This document shows positions 56,242 to 64,000 of a stretch of DNA of 64,000 nt, piece after piece (positions within the stretch are counted from its first letter, which is position 1; every line of letters starts with the position of its first letter). The notes under the pieces are model-generated. The model did not search any database. It was not told the origin of the DNA and saw only the letters and a list, made by a program, of their open reading frames with translations. The stretch lies in assembly GCA_963712815.1 (NCBI GenBank), contig CAVQJL010000012.1:124001-188000 (forward strand). Reading direction: 5' to 3'. This stretch comes from RPQJ01 sp963712815 (GTDB lineage Bacteria; Pseudomonadota; Gammaproteobacteria; Steroidobacterales; Steroidobacteraceae). The translations under genes and the position numbers were made by a program.

Positions 56242-56269
56242 ATTATTTCGTCAATCAACGAAATTTGAA
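56242..56269 (-). promoter_or_regulatory. arsR promoter with overlapping operator
   Basis: On the minus strand TTCAAA (56264-56269), 16 bases, AATAAT (56242-56247, 5 of 6 to consensus). A palindrome ATTTCGT-N6-ACGAAAT (56245-56264) fills the spacer, the usual place of an ArsR operator. The -10 ends about 7 bases before the arsR ATG at 56235, so the transcript could be leaderless. Confidence 0.7.
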
Positions 56270-56329
56270 TCAGGGGCTTCCGCAGGCAATCTGGCGCCGT
56301 CACCGCCAACACGAAGGGAACTGCCAGAA

Positions 56330-56382
56330 AGCAAAACGGCCCCAGAGGGGCCGCTTGCTTCGAATGCGTCGGTAGCGGGGGC
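56330..56382. repeat. Direct repeat copy A (distal, with partial tRNA 3' end)
   Basis: A 53-bp block with 49 identities to copy B, which is 915 bases further on. It includes the last 13 bases of the initiator tRNA gene (with CCA changed to CCG) and the tRNA terminator hairpin with TTTTGCTTT after it on the minus strand. The copies flank the two-gene module. Confidence 0.85.
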
Positions 56383-56434
56383 CTGCTACCGATCCGAGCA
56401 ATTCCACTGACCCGGCGCTACTGCCTCGAGCCCC

Positions 56435-57046
56435 TCAATCCGCGTCGCCGATGAGTTCTTCGACGATCTCCACCGTCTCGCGACCGAACCGATGGGCCAA
56501 CCGATGCAACAACTCGACATCAAGTGACCCGCGATCCTGCTCGATGATTGCACGGGCATCCGCCAGGTCGACCGGTCCGCCGGCGAACGCCTTCATCGCG
56601 ATCAAGTCCTCCCGACCGACGATCTCCAGGACCGCTTCCGCGAGCCTGACCTGCCGCGTGCGGTTCAGGAGTTCGGGGTCCATGCCGCGCAGGCCGACCA
56701 GGAGATCGACGCGGTTACCGTGGCCGTCCCTGACTTCGAGCAGAGCCGGGATCGGATCATCGGCATCGCCGACCCTGAGATCAGCCTCATAACCCTTCTC
56801 GGCGAGGGACTGCCGCAGGGTCTGCGCCTCGCGAACCTGCAGTGCCACGACAGCGTCGGCATCGAGACTGGCCCGTATGACCCCGTGCACTGCCGCCGCC
56901 ATCGCACCGATGACCGCGTAGCGAACTCCTTGCGCGGTGAGGAACTCGGCGACGTCCGCCATCAGCAGCGCTGACTGGCCCGGCGCGCTAGCCCGCATTT
57001 CGCGCCGCCACGTGTCGAGGGCTTTGCTGGACTGCTCCGCCTGCAC
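56435..57046 (-). CDS. Nucleotidyltransferase-fold protein (AbiEii/MNT-like)
   Basis: A 203-residue protein with the minimal nucleotidyltransferase pattern: VRYAVIGAMAAAVHGVIRASLDADAVV (given as YAVIGAMAAAVHGVIRASLD, about 37-56, with a second Asp at DADAVV), RVDLLVGL near 112 and LIAMKAFAGGPVDLADARAI (as LIAMKAFAGGPVDLADA, near 153-169). This fits toxin-like NTases (AbiEii, MNT) and their many relatives. The metal-binding residues seem present. It lies 59 bases inside a smaller upstream gene and inside the repeat-flanked segment. Confidence 0.85.
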   Translation of the reverse strand: MQAEQSSKALDTWRREMRASAPGQSALLMADVAEFLTAQGVRYAVIGAMAAAVHGVIRASLDADAVVALQVREAQTLRQSLAEKGYEADLRVGDADDPIPALLEVRDGHGNRVDLLVGLRGMDPELLNRTRQVRLAEAVLEIVGREDLIAMKAFAGGPVDLADARAIIEQDRGSLDVELLHRLAHRFGRETVEIVEELIGDAD

Positions 57047-57167
57047 CGTGAAGCTGCGCCATGAGTTGGCAGTGAGCCAGGAACGCGGCCAGCCGCTGCT
57101 CCGGCGTCATGCGCTTGGCGTCGTCGCTCAAGCTGCGGCGAGCAGCATCGGCCAGTTGTGATCTCAT
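56988..57167 (-). CDS. Small protein partner of the nucleotidyltransferase
   Basis: A 59-residue ORF (ATG 57167; a longer 76-residue start at 57218 is possible) ending at 56988, overlapping the NTase start by 59 bases. It reads MRSQLADAARRSLSDDAKRM, then TPEQRLAAFLAHCQLMAQLH, an amphipathic helix resembling short genes placed before nucleotidyltransferases. Could be antitoxin-like, but no experimental parallel is claimed. Confidence 0.55.
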   Translation of the reverse strand: MRSQLADAARRSLSDDAKRMTPEQRLAAFLAHCQLMAQLHGAGGAVQQSPRHVAARNAG

Positions 57168-57244
57168 GTGGCGATGTGAAACCGGTGCGGAGGCGGTGTC
57201 AAGCAGCAGCTCGAACATGCCAGGCGGATCTGCTTGCCCCGGAC

Positions 57245-57297
57245 AGCAGAACGGCCCCAGAGGGGCCGTTCGCTTCGAATGCGTTGGTAGCGGGGGC
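57245..57297. repeat. Direct repeat copy B (proximal, overlapping tRNA 3' end)
   Basis: The 53-bp partner of copy A. It contains the last 13 bases of the tRNA gene (57285-57297) and the hairpin GGCCCC-AGA-GGGGCC. The T-rich tract after the hairpin, still seen at copy A, is partly lost here, so termination after the tRNA is probably weaker. Confidence 0.85.
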
Positions 57298-57361
57298 AGG
57301 ATTTGAACCTGCGACCTTCGGGTTATGAGCCCGACGAGCTGCCAGACTGCTCCACCCCGCA
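57285..57361 (-). tRNA. Initiator tRNA-fMet (anticodon CAT)
   Basis: A 77-base cloverleaf read on the minus strand with CAT anticodon at the TCATAA loop. It shows the initiator features: an unpaired first pair (T1.T72), A11:T24 in the D stem, and three G:C pairs GGG:CCC in the anticodon stem. CCA is encoded. Usually this gene lies between nuoN and rimP-nusA in gammaproteobacteria; here nuoN is present upstream, but rimP is not in the expected place. Confidence 0.97.
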
Positions 57362-57373
57362 ATCGAGCCGTGC

Positions 57374-57402
57374 ATAGTACAGAGCTAGCGGACGTGTTTC
57401 AA
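57374..57402 (-). promoter_or_regulatory. Promoter of the initiator tRNA
   Basis: On the minus strand TTGAAA (57397-57402), 17 bases, TACTAT (57374-57379), 12 bases before the tRNA start. Both boxes are close to consensus. Confidence 0.75.
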
Positions 57403-57434
57403 GCAACTCCGGCCGCTGGGGATATCTCAGCGAG

Positions 57435-57827
57435 TCAACCCCCACCGCACCCCGTCCCTACGCAGGTGCGCCGCGCCCGGTCGACCTCCTGTCGGATGCT
57501 GGTCCGGCTGGCGTCCATGCGCTCGAGATCGGACTGCGTGTAGCAGTATTCAGTCGCGAAGCGGGTGCCCACCGGCGTGTCCTTGCGGCAGTAGAGCGTC
57601 GTCGTTCCCCTGGTCTTTTTCTGGTAACCAGGCGGAGGCAGGAACTCACGGCTGGCAGTCGATTCGGGATCGACCTCCGCCGCCGCGTCCTTCGCGATCT
57701 CCGGCGTGACAGGCGCAACGGGCGCAGCGGCGGTCGGCACGCTCGGTGGTTCCGACACCGGTTTCGACGGGCCGGATGCGCAACCGGCCAGAGCGGTGAC
57801 GGCGATCAGGATGGATGTGAAACGCAT
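57435..57827 (-). CDS. Lipoprotein of unknown function
   Basis: A 130-residue protein with a lipobox (ILIAVTALAGC, near residue 16). The mature part is Pro/Ala-rich for about 40 residues and then has TTTLYCRKDTPVGTRFATEY, with Cys residues (LYCRK, EYCYTQ, RTCVGTGC) likely bridged. Found in similar form next to nuo or elsewhere in proteobacteria; not identified. ATG 57827 is chosen for its signal. It lies 90 bases downstream of nuoN on the same strand. Confidence 0.72.
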   Translation of the reverse strand: MRFTSILIAVTALAGCASGPSKPVSEPPSVPTAAAPVAPVTPEIAKDAAAEVDPESTASREFLPPPGYQKKTRGTTTLYCRKDTPVGTRFATEYCYTQSDLERMDASRTSIRQEVDRARRTCVGTGCGGG

Positions 57828-57917
57828 CGGCGGCAGTCTCCAGGTGGTGACTTCGGATAGGGCATCTGCAGGTCCGGCGAGCAGCTCTTGCCCGGACACA
57901 ACGGAACCAGCAGGCCG

Positions 57918-59363
57918 TCAGGACAGGACTCGCGCGCACACGGCCAGCAGGAGCCCCGGGAACATCCCGAGCAGCAGCACCGCGAGCCCGTTGGCGCTCA
58001 GCACCAGCCGGAACGAACGGCTTCCCTCGAGCGAGGCGCGTTCGACCGGCTCGTCGAAGTACATGAGCTTCACGACCCGCAGGTAATAGTACGCGCCGAC
58101 CACCGACAGGACCACGGCGGCGACGGCGAGCCACAGAAGTCCCACGTTCAACGCGGCCTGGATCACGGCCAGCTTCGCCCAGAACCCGACGAACGGTGGC
58201 ACGCCCGCCATGCCGAACATAAGCATGAGCATCACGGCCGCGAACCACGGGCTGCGGGCGTTCAGGCCCTTGAAGTCTTCGAGCCGGTCGGCCTCGAACC
58301 CGGCTCGCGACAGCAGGATGACCATGCCGAAGCCGCCGACGGCCATGATCACGTAGGTGATCGTGTAGTAGAGCGCGGCCTGGTAGCCCTCGCTGGTGCC
58401 CGCGAGGATTCCCATCAGGATGAAACCGACGTGCGAGATCGTGGAGTACGCCAGCATTCGCTTGATGTTGGTCTGGGCGATCGCAACCACGTTACCGACG
58501 ACCATGGAGAGCAGCGCCACCACGATGAGCATGTCCTGCCAGGCGTCGTGCAGGCCGCCGAGACCCTCAGCAAGCAGTCGGAATGCGAGCGCGAACGATG
58601 CGAGCTTCGGCGCGGAGCTCAGGAACAGCGTCACCGCCGTGGGCGCGCCGTGGTAAACGTCAGGCACCCACATGTGGAAAGGCACGGCACCGAACTTGAA
58701 GGCAATGCCGACGATGATGAACGCGAGGCCGAACAGGAGCCCGATCTGGTTCGGACCGAGTCGCGCTGCCGCCTCGCTGATCTCGCCGAGCTGCAGCGAG
58801 CCGGTCACGCCGTACACCATCGACATGCCGTAGAGCAGCGCGCCCGAGGCGATCGAGCCGAGCACGAAATACTTGATGGCCGCCTCGGCCGAGACACCGG
58901 AATCCCGGTTGAACGCCACCAGCGCATACAGGGACAGCGCGAGCAGCTCGACACCGAGATACAGCGTCACGAGGCTGTTGGCCGAGATCAGCACCATGAT
59001 CCCGAGCAGCGCAAAGAGGCCAAGGATGAAGAACTCGCCCTTGAGCAGTCGCCTCGCCTGCAGGTAGCCGAAGGAATACAGGAACGCCACCGCGACGGCG
59101 CCGTAGGCCACCACCTTGAGCAGGCTGCCGACCGGGTCGGCCACGTAAGTGCCGTGCCATGCGACCGTGCGGGTATCGACGCCCGTGCGGGCCGTGATCC
59201 ACGCGGCCCCGGCCAGCGCCACCAGCGACAGCACGAACGTCACCACGCGACGGGAGTCGTCGAGGAACAGGTCCACGAGCAGGATCAGGCAGGCGGCGGT
59301 GAGAAGGAAGATCTCGGGCGCGGCCAGCAGCAGGTCGAGGCGTGTGATGGTTGCGGGTGTCAT
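57918..59363 (-). CDS. nuoN: NADH-quinone oxidoreductase subunit N
   Basis: A 481-residue Mrp-like antiporter subunit of complex I with 13-14 helices. Central segments such as SGVSAEAAIKYFVLGSIASG, with the conserved Lys, and the NIKRMLAYSTISHVGFILMG stretch (as IKRMLAYSTISHVGFILMG, near 265) are characteristic. It lies 3 bases from nuoM, in nuo order. Proton translocation in the membrane arm. Confidence 0.96.
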   Translation of the reverse strand: MTPATITRLDLLLAAPEIFLLTAACLILLVDLFLDDSRRVVTFVLSLVALAGAAWITARTGVDTRTVAWHGTYVADPVGSLLKVVAYGAVAVAFLYSFGYLQARRLLKGEFFILGLFALLGIMVLISANSLVTLYLGVELLALSLYALVAFNRDSGVSAEAAIKYFVLGSIASGALLYGMSMVYGVTGSLQLGEISEAAARLGPNQIGLLFGLAFIIVGIAFKFGAVPFHMWVPDVYHGAPTAVTLFLSSAPKLASFALAFRLLAEGLGGLHDAWQDMLIVVALLSMVVGNVVAIAQTNIKRMLAYSTISHVGFILMGILAGTSEGYQAALYYTITYVIMAVGGFGMVILLSRAGFEADRLEDFKGLNARSPWFAAVMLMLMFGMAGVPPFVGFWAKLAVIQAALNVGLLWLAVAAVVLSVVGAYYYLRVVKLMYFDEPVERASLEGSRSFRLVLSANGLAVLLLGMFPGLLLAVCARVLS

Positions 59364-59366
59364 GGC

Positions 59367-60881
59367 TCAGATCTTGGTGACCATCATCTGCTGCACGAGC
59401 TGCTCGATCGTCGGCCGCATCACGTCGAGCAGCGGCGCAGGCCACAGGCCGAGCGCCAGCACGGCCACGGCCAGCACGCCTAGGACGACGAACTCGCGGC
59501 GGTTGAGGTCCTCGAGCGCAGCAACGTGCTCGTTCCCGACCGGCCCGAAAACGACGCGCTTCACCAGCCACAGCGTGTAGGCGGCACCGAGGATCAGCGT
59601 GGTTGCCGCCAGGAACGCGTACCAGAAGTTCGCCCGGAAGCTCGCCAGGATGACCAGGAACTCGCCGACGAACCCCGAGGTGCCCGGCAGCCCGGCGTTG
59701 GCCATCGCGAACAGCACCATGAACGCGCCGAACACCGGCATCGTGTTGATGACGCCGCCGTAGTCGGCGATCTGCCGGCTGTGCATCCGGTCGTAGAGAA
59801 CGCCGATGCAGAGGAACAGCGCGCCCGAGATGAGGCCGTGGGAAATCATCTGCACCATCGCCCCGTCGAGCCCCATGGCGGCGCCCTGCGCGCTGCCGGT
59901 GTTCGCGTAAATCTGGAACGCCGCGAAGGCGCCCAGCGTCACGAAGCCCATGTGCGCGATGGACGAATAGGCAATGAGCTTCTTCATGTCCTGCTGCACG
60001 AGGGCAACGAGTCCGATGTACACGACTGCGATCAGGGACAGCGCGATGATCAGCCAGTCGAGCTCACGGCTCGCGTCGGGCGTAATCGGCAGACTGAATC
60101 GCAGGAAGCCATAGCCACCCATCTTCAGCATGATCGCCGCGAGGATCACCGAGCCGCCGGTGGGCGCCTCGACGTGCGCATCGGGCAACCAGGTGTGCAC
60201 CGGCCACATCGGCACCTTGACGGCGAACGCCACCAGGAAGGCCATGAACACCAGCACCTGCTCCTGCAGCGAGAGCGGCATCGCCTGAAGGTCGGCGATC
60301 GCGTAGCTGCCGCCCTCGAGGTACAGGTAGACCAGCGCCACCAGCATGAGCACGGAGCCGAGGAAGGTGTAGAGGAAGAACTTGAGCGTCGCGTACACGC
60401 GGCGCGCCCCGCCCCACACGCCGATGATCACGAACATCGGGATCAGCATCGCTTCCCAGAGCACGTAGAAGAGCATCGCGTCGAGCGCCGCGAAGACGCC
60501 GATCATCAGCCCCTCGAGGATCAGGAACGCAGCCAGGTACTGCGCCGGGCGCTTCTCGATCACCGTCCAGCCGGCCATGACCACGAGCGGCGTGATGAAG
60601 GCCGTGAGAACGATGAGCGGCATCGAGATGCCGTCCACGCCGAGGTGATACCAGGCGTTGAAGGCGCCGATCCAGGGCTCGCGCTCTACGAACTGCATCG
60701 CACCGATCGTGCGGTCGAAATCCCTCCACAGGAGCACGCTGACGAGGAAGGTGACTAGCGAGGCCACGAGCGCGAGCCAGCGGGCCGGGGCCGCACTGCG
60801 CTCCCCGTGCAGCAGCAGCAGGACGCCGGCCGCAATCGGCAGCCAGATGAGCACGCTCAGGATGGGCCAGTGCGCTTGCAT
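59367..60881 (-). CDS. nuoM: NADH-quinone oxidoreductase subunit M
   Basis: A 504-residue antiporter-like subunit. Conserved parts include the Glu in ILWEAMLIPMF-like sequence (here VLWEAMLIPMFVIIG, near 140), VPMWPVHTWLPDAHVEAPT near 223 and KKLIAYSSIAHMGFVTLG near 300. It sits between nuoL and nuoN with gaps of 3 bases, indicating tight co-expression. Confidence 0.97.
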   Translation of the reverse strand: MQAHWPILSVLIWLPIAAGVLLLLHGERSAAPARWLALVASLVTFLVSVLLWRDFDRTIGAMQFVEREPWIGAFNAWYHLGVDGISMPLIVLTAFITPLVVMAGWTVIEKRPAQYLAAFLILEGLMIGVFAALDAMLFYVLWEAMLIPMFVIIGVWGGARRVYATLKFFLYTFLGSVLMLVALVYLYLEGGSYAIADLQAMPLSLQEQVLVFMAFLVAFAVKVPMWPVHTWLPDAHVEAPTGGSVILAAIMLKMGGYGFLRFSLPITPDASRELDWLIIALSLIAVVYIGLVALVQQDMKKLIAYSSIAHMGFVTLGAFAAFQIYANTGSAQGAAMGLDGAMVQMISHGLISGALFLCIGVLYDRMHSRQIADYGGVINTMPVFGAFMVLFAMANAGLPGTSGFVGEFLVILASFRANFWYAFLAATTLILGAAYTLWLVKRVVFGPVGNEHVAALEDLNRREFVVLGVLAVAVLALGLWPAPLLDVMRPTIEQLVQQMMVTKI

Positions 60882-60884
60882 GGG

Positions 60885-62897
<2,013 letters not shown>

Positions 62898-62900
62898 GGC

Positions 62901-63206
62901 TCAGCCCCTCATGGCGTCGAGTTCCTCGACGTTGATGCTGCGCCTCTGGCGGAACAGCACGACCAGGATCGCCAGGCCGATGGCCGACTCTGCCGCGGCG
63001 ACGGTCAGGATGAAGAACACGAACACCTGCCCGGACAGGTCCCCGAGGTGCTGCGAGAAAGCGATGAAGTTGAAGTTGACGGAGAGCAGCATCAGCTCGA
63101 TGCACATGAGCAGCAGCAGGACGTTCTTGCGGTTGATGAAGATGCCCGCGACGCTCAGGCTGAAGAGGATCCCGGACAGCAGCAGCACGTGGGACAGCGG
63201 AATCAT
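62901..63206 (-). CDS. nuoK: NADH-quinone oxidoreductase subunit K
   Basis: A 101-residue subunit with three helices and the two conserved Glu residues in LLMCIELMLLSVNFNFIAF (first) and TVAAAESAIGLAILVVLF (second). The ATG at 63206 overlaps the nuoJ stop by 4 bases and gives the usual length; the frame upstream belongs to nuoJ's shadow. Confidence 0.97.
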   Translation of the reverse strand: MIPLSHVLLLSGILFSLSVAGIFINRKNVLLLLMCIELMLLSVNFNFIAFSQHLGDLSGQVFVFFILTVAAAESAIGLAILVVLFRQRRSINVEELDAMRG

Positions 63207-63805
63207 TTCCCGCCCTCCGCGTCCATCTTCACGATGCGCACGCGGTCCCGCGCCCGCACGGCGACCTGCTTGCCGACGTTTTGCAGCTTCTGGCCCGGGC
63301 GGCGGCGCATCGTGAGCGTGATCGCCGCCACGATCGCCACCAGCAGGATCACGGCGGCCACCTCGAACGGATACAGGTACTCGGTGTAGAGCAGGTAGCC
63401 GAGCTCGGCCGTGTTTGAGTAGCCCTCCGGCTTCGGCACCGGCGGCTCGCCGGGCTCGAGCCCGAGCCCGCGCACCCACACGACGAGCCCGATCTGGGCG
63501 GCCACGATGAGCGCGATCAGTGCGCCGAGCGGCGCGTAGCGCGTGAAGCCCTGCCGCAGCTTCTCGACGTCCACGTCCATCATCATGACCACGAACAGCC
63601 ACAGCACCATGACGGCGCCCACGTAGACGACCACCAGCGTGATGGCGAGGAACTCGGCCTCGAGCAGCAACCAGATCACGGCGCTGTTCAGGAATGCGAA
63701 CACGAGGAACAGCGCGCAGTGCACCGGGTTGCGCGCGGTGATCACGCCGAGCGCCGAGACCAGCAGCACCGCGGCGAACACGTAGAAGAGGACGTTGACG
63801 ATCAT
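63203..63805 (-). CDS. nuoJ: NADH-quinone oxidoreductase subunit J
   Basis: A 200-residue subunit with five helices. FYVFAAVLLVSALGVITARN begins the protein, and LEAEFLAITLVVVYVGAVMVLWLF (given as EFLAITLVVVYVGAVMVLWL, about 47-66) holds the pi-bulge helix 3. Length is normal. nuoI precedes it by 13 bases. Confidence 0.96.
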   Translation of the reverse strand: MIVNVLFYVFAAVLLVSALGVITARNPVHCALFLVFAFLNSAVIWLLLEAEFLAITLVVVYVGAVMVLWLFVVMMMDVDVEKLRQGFTRYAPLGALIALIVAAQIGLVVWVRGLGLEPGEPPVPKPEGYSNTAELGYLLYTEYLYPFEVAAVILLVAIVAAITLTMRRRPGQKLQNVGKQVAVRARDRVRIVKMDAEGGK

Positions 63806-63818
63806 TCGTTGGGCCCGC

Positions 63819-64000
63819 TCAGCGGTAGGGTGCGTCGGCCGCCTTGTCCGCGGCGATCATGGCCTCGTAGCGCTCGCCCACCGCGAGCAGCTTGTCCTTG
63901 GTCATGATGTTCTCGCCGCGGTTCTCCATGTGGTACTCGTGGATGCGCGTCTCGACGATCGCGTCCACCGGGCAGGCCTCCTCGCAGAAGCCGCAGTAGA
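63819..64000 (-). CDS. nuoI: NADH-quinone oxidoreductase subunit I (3' end, partial)
   Basis: The C-terminal 59 residues of the 2[4Fe-4S] subunit; the rest lies beyond the window. It begins YCGFCEEACPVDAIVETRIH, the cysteines of a cluster, and ends AADKAADAPYR before TGA at 63819. Order nuoI, J, K, L, M, N is the usual operon order. Confidence 0.95.
   Translation of the reverse strand, partial: YCGFCEEACPVDAIVETRIHEYHMENRGENIMTKDKLLAVGERYEAMIAADKAADAPYR

Overview
The window is a high-GC bacterial chromosome segment, by eye clearly above 60% G+C. It reads as a gammaproteobacterium of uncertain order. The support is orn/M48/rsgA in series, a fused thrA with thrB and thrC, class I DAHP synthase, an initiator tRNA beside nuo genes, and TonB/ExbB/ExbD. 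No plasmid or phage backbone genes are visible; it looks like chromosome carrying small mobile insertions.

Layout. 1-1045: the end of an unidentified + strand gene, a strong terminator, and a DUF6502-type gene, with lower G+C than the rest. 1070-3903: orn, an M48 peptidase and rsgA. 4002-9983: a nitrilase-fold protein, etfB (frameshifted), etfA and a tandem alpha/beta-hydrolase, then an opposing MDR reductase and a peroxiredoxin. In this cluster the nitrilase-like and the tandem hydrolase-like proteins both appear to lack their catalytic nucleophiles, which is the most interesting protein observation here. 10046-10161: a multi-armed palindrome. 10168-14422: hydantoinase-like amidohydrolase, exported protein, DAHP synthase and a YgjP-like peptidase. 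14427-18699: a MacB/DevC-like ABC exporter with adaptor. 18825-21081: tatD and an M20 peptidase. 21136-26434: thrA-thrB-thrC plus a NERD protein as one overlapping operon. 26601-33994: MobA-like nucleotidyltransferase, SDR, TerB-like protein, AbgT transporter, a shattered aromatic amino acid decarboxylase and a GPH/MFS transporter. 34054-37836: exported proteins, a DUF6351 protein and YqaA. 37952-40473: TonB-ExbB-ExbD and a DUF1232 protein. 40470-43474: a DUF294/CBS/cNMP protein coupled to an exonuclease, and a lipoprotein. 43710-44861: folE with a BLUF photoreceptor. 45004-51304: secreted metallopeptidase, Met/Gln-rich exported protein and a broken S9 peptidase.

51312-57361 is the accessory region. 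A 71-codon ORF is interrupted by an IS3-family element with a 4-bp target duplication. That element is itself interrupted by an IS30-family element with a 3-bp duplication. Next come a metalloregulated arsR/permease/thioredoxin-like operon and a two-gene nucleotidyltransferase module. The module lies between two 53-bp direct repeats that include the 3' end of the initiator tRNA gene. 57435-64000 holds a lipoprotein gene and nuoN, M, L, K, J and partial nuoI, all on the minus strand.

At least five genes (etfB, the ABC ATPase, thrA, the decarboxylase, the S9 peptidase) carry single-base frameshifts, mostly apparent one-base insertions. This is as likely to be consensus error as real decay, so those calls are made on the reconstructed product. 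No gene-free stretch exceeds about 300 bases outside the insertion sequences. No CRISPR array was seen.
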